From positions 1 to 46,249 of the forward strand of contig CALGZA010000012.1 of NCBI GenBank assembly GCA_937934595.1: DNA of 46,249 nucleotides, read 5' to 3'. Below, one piece after another: positions 1-8,600 of the stretch. The notes beneath the pieces are model-generated. The model saw nothing but the letters and a program-made list of their open reading frames with translations. It had not been told where the DNA came from and searched no databases. Position numbers and translations under genes: made by a program. Source of the stretch: an uncultured Verrucomicrobiales bacterium (lineage in GTDB: Bacteria; Verrucomicrobiota; Verrucomicrobiia; Verrucomicrobiales; Akkermansiaceae). Every line of letters begins with the position of its first letter. Within the stretch, counting starts at the first letter, position 1.

Positions 1-1
1 G

Positions 2-148
2 TTGGTAACGCGGGGATTTCCGCGAATTTCTAATGACTTAGCTAACACACTCGCAAAACTCGGTAATTACTTCTGGTTAGGATTTATAATAACAGGACTT
101 CCACCTGATAAGAAACGCCACACTTGGCACGGCGCACAACAGTATTAG
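2..148 (+). CDS. Possible 3' end of a gene cut by the window edge
   Basis: An open frame runs from base 2 to a TAG stop at 146-148, giving a 48-residue tail (ending HTWHGAQQY) with no start codon needed if the gene enters from upstream. The composition looks protein-like (a hydrophobic stretch NYFWLGFII followed by a basic tail), but I recognise no family. The other two forward frames close within about 35 bases. It could also be a chance frame; only the sequence to the left can decide. Confidence 0.3.
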   Translation: MVTRGFPRISNDLANTLAKLGNYFWLGFIITGLPPDKKRHTWHGAQQY

Positions 149-161
149 ATCACTCCCCTTG

Positions 162-175
162 ATGTGATATCACAT
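162..175. promoter_or_regulatory. 14-bp perfect palindrome, possible operator
   Basis: ATGTGATATCACAT is a perfect palindrome. Its core TGATATCA recurs at 316-323 and 342-349, so three copies lie within about 185 bases of AT-rich sequence upstream of the recombinase relic. Clustered palindromic copies are the usual form of a dimeric regulator's binding sites. The half-site spacing does not fit the standard CRP site, so no regulator is assigned. Confidence 0.25.
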
Positions 176-397
176 ATTAAGCTGGTTGCTAGTAGTAAGG
201 TAGTGGTTTTCGTTTTGATACTATAAAAAATAAAGGTTTGAAGCTACTTGGCAAATATTTATTATGGACTTTAATTTCATTTTGATTTGTTAATAGTCAC
301 TCTTTATTAATGAATTGATATCAGGTGTTTTTCAGTATGGCTGATATCACTTGTTTAGGTAAAATTAATTGTATAGATGATCGAAAGATGACGATTT

Positions 398-715
398 GTG
401 TTTTCATATGAACATACCTCAGTATTTTATATGTTCATGAGAACAATTTTCAATTGGAGGCATGATCTGGAGTTGTCTAGAGATTTAAAGGAAAATGAAA
501 AACATGCTTATGGGTTTCTTCTTTCCTGGTTCGATCAATGGCGGAACTCTATTGATTTAGCCCCTAATAGGGGCGTCATCCATACGTTTTGGGAACGAGG
601 TGATCATGGCTAAGAATAGGGAAGCATGGCAGTTAGATGGGTGGGCGGAGGCGGTGTGGTGGTTTTGCGATGGCTGTCGCTTACGGTGCAAAAAGGGCAG
701 CGTTTCGTCAGTTAG
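398..715 (+). pseudogene. Frameshifted N-terminal relic of a tyrosine recombinase (integron-integrase-like)
   Basis: A 71-residue frame (398-613) contains HAYGFLLSWFDQWRNS and PNRGVIHTFWERG, then stops. The frame opening at about 600 continues with AKNREAWQLDGWAEAV, and a further shift near 660 gives VLRWLSLTVQKGQRF before a stop at about 715. The order of short motifs, ending in a W-Q-L-x-x-W-A-E-A-x-x-W-like block, resembles the N-terminal SAM-like region of long bacterial integrases as I remember them. No catalytic domain (R...HxxR...Y) is visible, so this would be a dead remnant with at least two frameshifts and a lost C-terminus. The family call is by eye. Sequencing error could account for one shift but not for the missing catalytic half. 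Confidence 0.42.
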
Positions 716-834
716 TTTATCAGCTTCCTTCAGCCAGGATCTCACAATCTTAACCTTGCAGTCTGCTAGTGGTTCTCTCTGCAGTGCCCACAGGGGACTT
801 GCCTCCCTGGTCTGGGTGCCCTGCCGGGCACACA

Positions 835-866
835 TAAAAAAGGGAAGCCCCAACCGGAGCTTCCCT
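835..866 (-). terminator. Rho-independent terminator of the EF-hand gene
   Basis: Read on the minus strand, AGGGAAGC and GCTTCCCT form an 8-bp perfect stem around a 10-base loop, followed by a run of six T. It lies just past the stop codon of the EF-hand gene. Confidence 0.85.
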
Positions 867-888
867 CACCTAATGAATGGAATACAAA

Positions 889-1707
889 TTACCCTTCGCC
901 TCTTTTCCCCTTACGCTTACCCTTTTTACCGCCTTTATGACAGCCTCCTTTTCTGCAACTCTTACCTCGGCGCATTAAGTGGAAAGGACGGTTCTCCATC
1001 ATCCACTCACCTGCTTGTTTACGCTCTTCACCTTCTAGTTCTCCACTTCCATCAGCATCAAACTTATCGATCATATCCTGCTTCTCTGCCTCATGAGCCA
1101 GCTTGCGCTCTTCACCAGAAAGTTTACCGTCACCATCATTGTCATACTTCTTTAGCATCTCTGCCTTGAACGCCTCACGTGCCGCTTTCACTTTCTCCTT
1201 CATCGCTACCTTCTCATCATCTGAGAGCTTGCCATCTCCATCAGTATCATGCTTCTCCATGAAGAGCTTCTTCATCTTTGCTCTCTTCTCTTTCCTCTCC
1301 TGGTGTTTCTTCTTCCAAGCTTCTTTTGCTGTCTTCTTCTCATCATCAGATAACTCGCCATCTCCATCAGCATCATACTTCTCTAGAAGCCTCTTCTTCA
1401 TCTTCTCGCCGCCTTTGTGACATCTACGCTTGCCCATCTTCTTGCGGAAAGCCTTTCTTTCCTCATCAGACACCTCACCGTCACCATCCGTATCAGCCTT
1501 TTTCTTCATTTTCTCCTTCCAAGCTTCCTTCGCAGCTTTTCTCTCGTCTTCCGAAAGCTCGCCATTGCCGTCAGCATCAAACTTCTCTAGCATCTCCTTA
1601 CGGAACTCCGCTCCTTTATGGCAACGCTTGCCGCCCGGCTTAGATAAAGCAAGTCCTGATAACCCAAAAAGGGCAAATGACATCGTAATTACTATTGTTT
1701 TGTTCAT
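889..1707 (-). CDS. Secreted calcium-binding protein with six EF-hands
   Basis: The 272-residue protein has an N-terminal signal peptide (about residues 1-22) and six canonical EF-hand loops at about 44-55, 72-83, 112-123, 154-165, 189-200 and 217-228. Each loop has D at positions 1, 3 and 5, G at 6 and E at 12, so all six look able to bind calcium. The linkers are highly charged helices rich in K and E. A second motif, Cys-His-Lys-Gly, recurs at about 29-32, 96-99 and 256-259, and the C-terminus is very basic (GKKGKRKGKR). Known family behaviour: calcium buffering or sensing; inference: acts outside the cytoplasm. The start is the ATG that leaves an intact signal peptide; no Shine-Dalgarno is present. 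Its partner is unknown. The gene stands alone with its own terminator, and its base composition is less strand-skewed than its neighbours. Confidence 0.9.
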   Translation of the reverse strand: MNKTIVITMSFALFGLSGLALSKPGGKRCHKGAEFRKEMLEKFDADGNGELSEDERKAAKEAWKEKMKKKADTDGDGEVSDEERKAFRKKMGKRRCHKGGEKMKKRLLEKYDADGDGELSDDEKKTAKEAWKKKHQERKEKRAKMKKLFMEKHDTDGDGKLSDDEKVAMKEKVKAAREAFKAEMLKKYDNDGDGKLSGEERKLAHEAEKQDMIDKFDADGSGELEGEERKQAGEWMMENRPFHLMRRGKSCRKGGCHKGGKKGKRKGKRGEG

Positions 1708-1863
1708 AATTTTAATTGGTTATTTTCTGTGGTTCTCAAGCTGTTTTTCGCTCTTATAGGTCTATTAACTCAACAACTTCAGCATAGTTGCATATTTTAT
1801 TCACTTTTTAAAAAATTAATCACTAACCACTGGTAACCAGACATGTATAGCCCACACACCCCA

Positions 1864-3816
1864 CTAATGAAAATAAGAAGTAGCTGGTATAAACTCAAAC
1901 CCCTTATCTCCAAGTAACTTCCATAGAATCATCTCCTTCCCAACAGGCTTTTTCCTCAAATACAAAGTAAACGGATGCTTCCCCTCACTCAAATTTAAAG
2001 TCCGGTCATTAGAATAAGCATCCTCAGAATCCGTATCAACCAAATGAATCTTATGAACTCGTAATATACCACGCACTCCCTCCTTAAGCGCAAAAGTATA
2101 AGCCCCAGAAACCTTCACATCTATAAAACCACTCAACTGAAAACTATCACGCGAAACATAGCTCGTTTCCCTAACGTCCTCCCCCTTGCCTACATTCACC
2201 CCAGTTTTCACTCCCTTCACCTCTATAGGTTGAATCTTCATCCCATCATAAGGCCGCCTCGCACTATCATTAGTATGATGACAGCGTGACACTGCAGCCA
2301 GCCAATGAGCATTTCCAGGCACTCCCTTATGACCTGCGATATCAAGAGACTCAGCAGGATCACTCACCACATCAAATACCATAAAATCATCATCCCATTG
2401 CTTAATGTCACAGCGAATAGCTTTATACCGACCCTGACGAATAACCTGCATCTCACCACGCCTCTGTCCAGACCTCGCATCCGGAAATACATCATACTTA
2501 GCTGTCCGCCCGCCTACCTTATACTCTACATAAATCTCAGAACCCTCTCCCTCCTTACCCATCAGCATCGGCAGCAATGACACCCCGTCAGCAATAGCAG
2601 GAGTGGACGTCTTTGCCACATCACAAAACGTAGGCATCCAGTCTTGCATTTGAGACGGCTCCTCACTCACAGACCCAGACTTCACCTTCCCATCCCACCT
2701 CACTATAGCGCCTGGACGTATCCCTCCCTCCCAGCAATCTCTTTTTATCCCCGTAAAAGGACCAAACGACTGAAAAAAAGAAGGATCAAGCTTCTCCCTA
2801 ATATAAGACTCGCGTGAAGCACCATGATCACTCGTAAAAACAATCAACGTATTCCTATCAAGCCCCAAGTCCTTTAAAGTCCCCAAAATATCCGCCACAG
2901 AATGATCAATACGCCTAATAGATGACGCATATCGCTTCGATACATCCTTCCACTCCTTGCTAGCATAATCAGGATGAATATAACTATCCACCTCACCCCC
3001 AGCTGTATTAATCATCTCACCAGATCTCCCTAGCCACTGAACCCCACCATCAACCCCAAAACCACGAGGATATGCCATCGTAGCAACCTGTGTAGCTGCA
3101 TGAGGAGTATCATATGAAAGAGTTAAAAAAAACGGTTTCTTCGACCCACCATTATGATGACTCACGATGAATCGCTTCGCCGCAGCTGTAAATAAATCTG
3201 TCGTGTAACACCCCTTAAGATCAGAACTTATCTCCCTACCCTGCTCCCACAACTTCGCCTTCATCTTCCGATTCTTCAAATAAATATTCTCATATGGATA
3301 ATGCTCATGCCCATCCACATGCCTCACATAACCCAAAAAATAATCAAACCCACGCTTCGTTGGATAAGAAGACCAAGCATCCACACCACCCAGCGTCACA
3401 TCTTTCTCCCCCTGTAAACCCCACTTTCCTACTAGACCAGTCCTATACCCAGCCTCACGTAACACAGAAGCCAGCGTAGGTTGATCCGGCAAAGCCTTAT
3501 CAAACTGATTATTTCGGACAGGACAATTCCCCTGTGACTGACCAAGAAAAAATGACGCGCGCGAAGGCGCACACACAGGCGCCGCCACATAATGCGCCCT
3601 CAACTGCATCCCATCCCTAGCCAACTGATCAATATAAGGTGTCTTAAATGAAGGCTGCCCAGCACCTCGACTATTCTGATAAAATACCCCCACATCCCCG
3701 TAACCCAAATCATCACACAAAAAAAACAAAATATTCGGTCTATCATTCGCTAACAGAAATGACGAACCCACAAACACAGCCATCAAAATCAAAAGCCTAT
3801 TGCATAATATTAACAT
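1864..3816 (-). CDS. Secreted sulfatase (alkaline-phosphatase superfamily) with a C-terminal PA14-like region
   Basis: The 650-residue protein starts with a signal peptide (about 1-23, ending LLA-ND). It shows the sulfatase signatures: RPNILFFLCDDLGYGD with metal-binding D35 and D36; CAPSRASF, where Cys82 is the residue converted to formylglycine in the C-x-P-S-R motif; VGKWGLQG with K131; FTSDHGAS with D330 and H331; and GIKRDCWEGGIRPG with K358. From about 530 onward a beta-rich region (LSGFIDVKVSGAYTFAL, then LSEGKHPFTLYLRKK) resembles PA14-type carbohydrate-binding domains. Family role: hydrolysis of sulfate esters, probably on sulfated polysaccharides in the periplasm or outside. No formylglycine-generating enzyme lies in the window. 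It is divergent from the DoxX gene with 153 bases between them. The exact substrate cannot be read from sequence. Confidence 0.93.
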   Translation of the reverse strand: MLILCNRLLILMAVFVGSSFLLANDRPNILFFLCDDLGYGDVGVFYQNSRGAGQPSFKTPYIDQLARDGMQLRAHYVAAPVCAPSRASFFLGQSQGNCPVRNNQFDKALPDQPTLASVLREAGYRTGLVGKWGLQGEKDVTLGGVDAWSSYPTKRGFDYFLGYVRHVDGHEHYPYENIYLKNRKMKAKLWEQGREISSDLKGCYTTDLFTAAAKRFIVSHHNGGSKKPFFLTLSYDTPHAATQVATMAYPRGFGVDGGVQWLGRSGEMINTAGGEVDSYIHPDYASKEWKDVSKRYASSIRRIDHSVADILGTLKDLGLDRNTLIVFTSDHGASRESYIREKLDPSFFQSFGPFTGIKRDCWEGGIRPGAIVRWDGKVKSGSVSEEPSQMQDWMPTFCDVAKTSTPAIADGVSLLPMLMGKEGEGSEIYVEYKVGGRTAKYDVFPDARSGQRRGEMQVIRQGRYKAIRCDIKQWDDDFMVFDVVSDPAESLDIAGHKGVPGNAHWLAAVSRCHHTNDSARRPYDGMKIQPIEVKGVKTGVNVGKGEDVRETSYVSRDSFQLSGFIDVKVSGAYTFALKEGVRGILRVHKIHLVDTDSEDAYSNDRTLNLSEGKHPFTLYLRKKPVGKEMILWKLLGDKGFEFIPATSYFH

Positions 3817-3969
3817 AGAACAAAAATATGCCCACTCACCGGAATAAACACAAGAGCGAACTCATCATACAGACCCACTATAGCATCAACAAAGAAGAAG
3901 CTCGTATTCAACACTCAATGAAACTAAACTCCAACCAACCTACATAAAAAATCATAACCATAACCTAAT

Positions 3970-4356
3970 ATGAAACACATGCCCAACCTAGCAGCAGCAC
4001 TCCTAGCACTCGCCTTCCTCGCATTCGGAATCAACCACTTCATACCATTCCTCCCAGCTCCAGCCCCATCCAGCAGCCCTCACGCCACACCATTCTTTAA
4101 ATCCATAATTCTATCCAGCTTCATGGACTTCATCAAAGTCATAGAAATCATCGGAGCCATCCTAGTAGCAACCCCAAAAACCAGAAACTGGGGACTACTC
4201 GCACTCGGTCCCATCATCATCGGAATCATAGCCACTAACATCTTCATAAAAGGAGACGGAGCTGTCTTCGCACCACCCATCATCCTTATCTCAGTCCTAT
4301 CAGCTTACCTACTCTGGAACGCACGTGAAAAATTCCTTAACCTACTCAATAACTAA
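3970..4356 (+). CDS. DoxX-like small integral membrane protein
   Basis: The 128-residue protein has about four hydrophobic segments (about 7-29, 45-68, 73-93 and 98-116), consistent with the DoxX/DoxD-like superfamily of small four-helix membrane proteins. The central block FIKVIEIIGAILVATPKTRNWG matches the family pattern of an E-x-x-G helix followed by a short polar loop. Family members take part in redox or respiratory functions that are mostly uncharacterised. The next gene, encoding a CDGSH iron-sulfur protein, begins 15 bases after its stop, so co-transcription is likely and hints at a shared redox role (inference). No Shine-Dalgarno precedes the ATG. Confidence 0.72.
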   Translation: MKHMPNLAAALLALAFLAFGINHFIPFLPAPAPSSSPHATPFFKSIILSSFMDFIKVIEIIGAILVATPKTRNWGLLALGPIIIGIIATNIFIKGDGAVFAPPIILISVLSAYLLWNAREKFLNLLNN

Positions 4357-4371
4357 ACCAAATCAAATAAC

Positions 4372-4611
4372 ATGGAAAAACCAAACATAGCAGACAACAA
4401 ACCAATACCAGTAGTTCTCACCAAAGACCAAACATATTACTACTGCACCTGTGGCAAATCCACAAACCAACCATTCTGTGACGGCAAACACAAAGGAACA
4501 AACTTCAAACCCCACGCATTCACAGCTGAAAAAGACGGCACAGCATACCTCTGCCAATGCAAACAATCCGCCTCCGCACCATTCTGCGATGGAGCACACA
4601 AAAAAATCTAA
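4372..4611 (+). CDS. Tandem CDGSH iron-sulfur protein
   Basis: This 79-residue protein carries two CDGSH-type motifs. The first uses C25, C27, C36 and H40 (CTCGKSTNQPFCDGKH) and the second C61, C63, C72 and H76 (CQCKQSASAPFCDGAH). The 3-Cys/1-His pattern is the ligand set of the mitoNEET-like [2Fe-2S] cluster, and two motifs in one chain match the monomeric class in which the two halves fold together. Such proteins are redox-active and pH-sensitive; the physiological partner is unknown. There is no signal peptide, so it should be cytoplasmic. It follows the DoxX-like gene by 15 bases. The signature serine is K in the first motif and A in the second, a common variation. Confidence 0.92.
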   Translation: MEKPNIADNKPIPVVLTKDQTYYYCTCGKSTNQPFCDGKHKGTNFKPHAFTAEKDGTAYLCQCKQSASAPFCDGAHKKI

Positions 4612-4638
4612 TAAAATAAACAAAACACACAACACCTC

Positions 4639-4679
4639 AAAAACAACAACCTCCCACAAGCAAAAAAACAACAACCTCC
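4639..4679. repeat. 16-bp direct repeat pair
   Basis: AAAAACAACAACCTCC occurs at 4639-4654 and again at 4664-4679, between the CDGSH gene and the peptidase gene. The surrounding sequence is very poor in G and T, which raises the chance of accidental repeats, but an exact 16-base match 25 bases apart is notable. Confidence 0.5.
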
Positions 4680-4721
4680 TTTTAAGATGGATATTTATTT
4701 ATCACCCAACTACAAAGTGGC

Positions 4722-5738
4722 ATGGTTACCACAGACTATTCACCACTCCAACAGCTCCTAGAAATAGACTCCCCATCAGGATACACACACCACGCTGGAG
4801 AATTCATCATAAACTATCTAACAAAACTAGGATACAAACCCACCCTCACCAACAAAGGCGCAGTCCGCTGCCAACTAGGTAATAACCCAAGCCTAGCCAT
4901 CGCCGCTCATGTAGACACACTCGGCGCCATCGTCTCAGGTATTAACCCTAACGGAACACTAAAATTCTCACTCCTAGGTGGACTCTCTCTAACTGGCGCA
5001 GAAGGTGAATACGTTCGTATCCGCACACTAGATGATAAAATATTCACAGGAACCATCCTCCTAAATGACCCCTCATCACACACCAACAACAACAGAGAAA
5101 ATACCACCCGTAACATCGCAAACATGCACATCAGACTCGATGAAGAAGTCTACTCCACAACAGATGTCGACAACCTAGGCATCAGCATCGGCGACATCAT
5201 CTGCCTCAACGTCAACTACCAAGAAAAAGAAAACGGCTTCATCAAATCCCGTTTCCTAGATAACAAAGCCGGCTGCTTCGTCCTCATGGAACTCGCCAAA
5301 GCATACAGCAACAAAAACATCCCCGTGGAAATCTTCTTCTCAAACTACGAAGAAGTAGGACACGGAGGCACCTGCGGATACTCACCCACCATCACAGACC
5401 TCCTCGTCATAGACATGGGAGTCCTCGGTGACGCCTGCCAAGGAAACGAAGTCTCATGCTCCATATGCGCCAAAGACTCCACAGGACCATACGACTACCA
5501 CATGCGCAAAACCCTCGTAACCCTCGCGCGTAACAACAACATCCCTTACAAACAAGACATCTACCCCTTCTACGGCTCAGACGGATCCGCCGCACTCAGA
5601 GCTGGAAATGACATGCGCGTAGGACTCATCGGACCAGGTGTAGCCGCATCACACTCCACCGAACGCACACACAAAAAAGGCATCCAAGCCACCATAGACC
5701 TATGCAAAGCATTCATCCACAACCTAACTAACAAATAA
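4722..5738 (+). CDS. M42 family aminopeptidase
   Basis: The 338-residue length and motifs match the M42 (glutamyl aminopeptidase/TET) family of dinuclear metallopeptidases. Candidate metal ligands and catalytic residues are all present: H63 and D65 in AAHVDTLGA, D180 in RFLDNKAG, E210 and E211 in SNYEEVGHGG, D231 in VIDMG, and H311 in ASHSTERTH. The family clips amino acids from the N-termini of peptides, usually as a cytoplasmic dodecamer; some members were once called endoglucanase M. There is no signal peptide, consistent with cytoplasmic peptide turnover. The gene begins 110 bases after the CDGSH gene and precedes the helicase by 57 bases on the same strand. The start ATG has no Shine-Dalgarno. 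Confidence 0.92.
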   Translation: MVTTDYSPLQQLLEIDSPSGYTHHAGEFIINYLTKLGYKPTLTNKGAVRCQLGNNPSLAIAAHVDTLGAIVSGINPNGTLKFSLLGGLSLTGAEGEYVRIRTLDDKIFTGTILLNDPSSHTNNNRENTTRNIANMHIRLDEEVYSTTDVDNLGISIGDIICLNVNYQEKENGFIKSRFLDNKAGCFVLMELAKAYSNKNIPVEIFFSNYEEVGHGGTCGYSPTITDLLVIDMGVLGDACQGNEVSCSICAKDSTGPYDYHMRKTLVTLARNNNIPYKQDIYPFYGSDGSAALRAGNDMRVGLIGPGVAASHSTERTHKKGIQATIDLCKAFIHNLTNK

Positions 5739-5795
5739 CAAACCACAACAAAACCTCTCTAACTTCTACCCACTAATCACCTCCCCAATAAATCC

Positions 5796-8366
5796 ATGCT
5801 CCTTAAAAAACCAACACAACAAAAACCCTCCACAGATGAAATCCTTAACCTCTTTCTCGACCAACTCGTCGAAGCAGGAATCGAACTCTACAACCACCAA
5901 GAAGAAGCCATCCTAGAACTCTTCGCAGACAACAACGTCATCCTAAACACCCCAACAGGATCAGGCAAATCACTCGTCGCTCTCGCACACCACTACAAAT
6001 CATTCTGCCAAAACCGCACCTCATACTACACCGTCCCCATCAAAGCTCTCGCAAACGAAAAATTCATCTCACTCTGTAACTCATTCGGACCAGAAAACGT
6101 CGGCATGATAACAGGTGATGCAACAGTAAACGCCTCAGCCCCCATCATCTGCTGCACCGCAGAAATACTATCAAACCTCGCACTCAGAGAAGGATCACAA
6201 GCTCTAGTCCAAGACGTCATCATGGACGAGTTCCACTACTACTCAGACACAGATCGCGGCATAGCATGGCAGATCCCCCTCCTCACACTCCCCCAGTCAC
6301 GCTTCCTCCTCATGTCCGCCACCATCGGTGACACCACATTCTTCCAAAAAGAAATTACCAATCTAACAAAAGCAGAAACATCACTCGTCCAGTCAGACCA
6401 GCGCCCAGTCCCACTAGAATTCACATACTCAGAAATATCCCTAACAGAACAAGTCACAGAACTCGTAGAATCTAACAAATCACCCGTCTACCTAGTCCAC
6501 TTCTCACAACGCGCCTGCGCAGAATCATCACAAGCACTCCTCTCCAACAACCTCTGCTCCAAAGAAGAAAAAAAAGAAATCGCAGAAGCTCTTCACCAAG
6601 CAAATTTCCGCTCACCATACGGCAAAGACATATCCAAACTACTTCGCCACGGCATCGGCATCCACCACGCAGGACTACTCCCAAAATACCGCGTACTAGT
6701 TGAAAAACTAACCCAGCGTGGACTCCTCAAAGTCATCTGCGGAACAGACACACTCGGAGTCGGAATCAACGTCCCCATCCGCTCCGTCCTATTCACCCAG
6801 CTCTGTAAATTCGACGGATCAGGTATGAACATACTATCCGTCCGCGACTTCAAACAAATCGCAGGAAGAGCAGGAAGACGCGGGTTCGATGACATCGGCT
6901 ACGTCGTCGCCCAAGCCCCCGCCCACGCCATCGAAAACATCCGCCTAGAAGCCAAAGCCGCAGCTTCTAACAAAAAGAAAAAAATCGTCAAAAAGAAACC
7001 ACCAGAATTCGGCTACGTCGAATGGTCACTAGACACCTTCACCAAGCTCCAAACATCACCACCAGAACCACTAAAATCCAGCTTCAAACTCCAACACAAC
7101 ACCCTGCTAAACATCCTCAGCAGAACAAACCAAGACGGCTGCACAGAACTAAAAAAAATCATCTCCAACTCCCACGAAACAGAAAAATCCAAGAAAAAAC
7201 TCCGCTCCCTCGCACGCTCCATGTTCATCTCCCTCGTCAGAGGCGGAGTCTTCACCATCATCCCCCCATCAGAAAGAAACCAGCAAAGCTCCAATCAATC
7301 ACAAATTCAGGCGCAAGCCGTCAAGGTACGATTAAACGTCGAACTCCAAGAAGACTTCTCCATGAACCAAGCTCTAGGACTCTACCTACTAGAAGCCATA
7401 CCAGAACTAAACCAAGATGACCCCAACTACGTACTAAACCTCCTCTCCCTCGTCGAAGCCATCCTCGAAAACCCCGCAGCCATACTCAAAGCCCAAGTAA
7501 ATAAAGCAAAAGCAGAACTCGTCGCAGAAATGAAAGCAGACGGAATCGAATACGATGAACGCATGGAAAAACTAGAACAAGTCACCCACCCCATGCCGGG
7601 CAAAAACTATATCTACGACACCTTCAACACATTCCGCACCAAACACCCCTGGATACACTCAGAATCCATCCGCCCCAAGTCCATCGCACGCGAAATGTTC
7701 GCAGAATTCATGAGCTTCGAAGACTACATCAAAAATTACAAACTCGAACGCTCAGAAGCCATCCTCCTCAGACACCTCAGCGAAGTATACAAAGCACTCA
7801 GCCAAACCGTCCCACCAGCCAGCAAAACCCCAGAAGTCCTAGACGCAGAAGCATACCTAAAAGAACACGTCATCAACATAGACTCAAGCCTCATAGACGA
7901 ATGGGAAACCATGAAAAACCCAAACCATAAACCACTTGACCAACAACAAAACAAACCCACCCACCCAGACCGCCCATTCACTCACAACAAAACAAACCTC
8001 ACCAAAATAGTCAGACAAAAAATCTTCACCTCAGTCAAACACCTCGCTCACGATAACCTAACAGAACTACTCACCCTCTTCACCCCCGCAGACCCAGAAA
8101 ACACCCCATGGACTATCGCCCGCCTAGACCCCATCCTAGACGAATACTTCGAGACCCACCACAACATCCGCCTAGACCCAGAAGCTCGCAACATCAAACA
8201 CTTCACCATGGAAGAAACAAACGATAAAAACATCCTAAAAATCACCCAAACCATCACAGACGACGACCTCCTCAACGACTGGATCCTAACCGCTCACCTA
8301 AACCTAACAGAAACCAACCAAGCAGAAGAACCCATCCTCACCCTAGAATCCATAGCACCTGTATAA
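5796..8366 (+). CDS. Ski2-like superfamily 2 RNA helicase with DUF3516-type C-terminus
   Basis: The 856-residue protein has a complete SF2 helicase core: Walker [11 protein letters not shown] (about 51-60), motif II DEFH (144-147), motif III SAT (174-176), a [15 protein letters not shown] block (about 315-329) and motif [12 protein letters not shown] (354-363). The remaining 490 residues are helical and match my memory of the DUF3516 helicases, best known from Actinobacteria and related to HelY/Mtr4-Ski2 enzymes. A lysine-rich insert ([15 protein letters not shown]) follows the core. Family role: ATP-dependent RNA unwinding, probably in RNA processing or decay; the substrate is unknown. The strand bias is extreme here, and the protein is correspondingly rich in T, N, K, H and P, especially near residues 705-730. 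Confidence 0.88.
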   Translation: MLLKKPTQQKPSTDEILNLFLDQLVEAGIELYNHQEEAILELFADNNVILNTPTGSGKSLVALAHHYKSFCQNRTSYYTVPIKALANEKFISLCNSFGPENVGMITGDATVNASAPIICCTAEILSNLALREGSQALVQDVIMDEFHYYSDTDRGIAWQIPLLTLPQSRFLLMSATIGDTTFFQKEITNLTKAETSLVQSDQRPVPLEFTYSEISLTEQVTELVESNKSPVYLVHFSQRACAESSQALLSNNLCSKEEKKEIAEALHQANFRSPYGKDISKLLRHGIGIHHAGLLPKYRVLVEKLTQRGLLKVICGTDTLGVGINVPIRSVLFTQLCKFDGSGMNILSVRDFKQIAGRAGRRGFDDIGYVVAQAPAHAIENIRLEAKAAASNKKKKIVKKKPPEFGYVEWSLDTFTKLQTSPPEPLKSSFKLQHNTLLNILSRTNQDGCTELKKIISNSHETEKSKKKLRSLARSMFISLVRGGVFTIIPPSERNQQSSNQSQIQAQAVKVRLNVELQEDFSMNQALGLYLLEAIPELNQDDPNYVLNLLSLVEAILENPAAILKAQVNKAKAELVAEMKADGIEYDERMEKLEQVTHPMPGKNYIYDTFNTFRTKHPWIHSESIRPKSIAREMFAEFMSFEDYIKNYKLERSEAILLRHLSEVYKALSQTVPPASKTPEVLDAEAYLKEHVINIDSSLIDEWETMKNPNHKPLDQQQNKPTHPDRPFTHNKTNLTKIVRQKIFTSVKHLAHDNLTELLTLFTPADPENTPWTIARLDPILDEYFETHHNIRLDPEARNIKHFTMEETNDKNILKITQTITDDDLLNDWILTAHLNLTETNQAEEPILTLESIAPV

Positions 8367-8382
8367 ACAGTTTGCCCAAGAC

Positions 8383-8399
8383 GGAGGTTTCTAACCTCC
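8383..8399. repeat. Short hairpin after the helicase gene
   Basis: GGAGGTT and AACCTCC form a perfect 7-bp stem around a TCT loop, 17 bases past the helicase stop. No T-run follows, so it is not a typical intrinsic terminator. It may stabilise the 3' end or be a dispersed intergenic hairpin. Confidence 0.5.
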
Positions 8400-8420
8400 A
8401 AAGTAAACCCCAACAAAACC

Positions 8421-8460
8421 CCAAAATGTCCCAAACTTTTCACAATTTAAGACATTTTGG
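8421..8460. repeat. 10-bp perfect inverted repeat next to a gene fragment
   Basis: CCAAAATGTC (8421-8430) and GACATTTTGG (8451-8460) are exact inverted copies separated by 20 bases. The right arm overlaps the first codons of the orphan coding fragment that follows. The arrangement could be a recombination or excision scar, the ends of a very small element, or a regulatory hairpin. Confidence 0.6.
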
Positions 8461-8591
8461 ACGAAGGAAACTATGCAGACATCAGTGATCCAATTTGGAA
8501 AGATGAGGCATTTCCTCACTTTTTCCGAAACAAAGCCTACATCACCTCAATCATAAAAAAAGTCTATGGTAAACCACTCCAGCAAGTGTAA
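8451..8591 (+). pseudogene. Orphan C-terminal coding fragment
   Basis: From just after a TAA at 8448-8450 to the TAA at 8589-8591 a 46-codon frame encodes a very protein-like sequence, including NYADISDPIWKDEAFPHFF, then NKAYITSIIKKVYGK. It has no in-frame ATG. It reads like the last helices of a larger enzyme whose front has been lost, with the break at the inverted repeat 8421-8460. I do not recognise the family. Alternatives are a real small protein with a non-ATG start or a chance frame; the aromatic and charged residue pattern makes chance less likely. Confidence 0.45.
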
Positions 8592-8600
8592 CCTCAAACC

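Noticed and set aside
1-160. Possible integron attC site at the left edge
   Set aside because: The GTT and AAC-type boxes do not pair in the right order or spacing, so I could not support an attC fold.
162-175. CRP/FNR binding site
   Set aside because: The palindrome lacks the six-base (CRP) or four-base (FNR) spacer, so no known regulator is assigned.
557-853. 98-residue minus-strand frame
   Set aside because: It overlaps the recombinase relic and the EF-hand terminator, has no recognisable motifs, and ends across a terminator hairpin.
600-1169. Long 189-residue forward frame
   Set aside because: Its first part belongs to the recombinase relic, but the rest is antisense to the EF-hand gene and reads like low-complexity shadow (Ser/Leu/Pro/His-rich).
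1103-1759. Forward frames antisense to the EF-hand gene
   Set aside because: Ser-rich mirror translations of the Glu/Lys-rich EF-hand gene; the minus-strand gene has signal peptide and six loops.
4363-4674. Cys/Val/Phe-rich minus-strand frame
   Set aside because: Antisense shadow of the CDGSH gene; the A/C-rich plus strand produces such hydrophobic reverse frames throughout the window.
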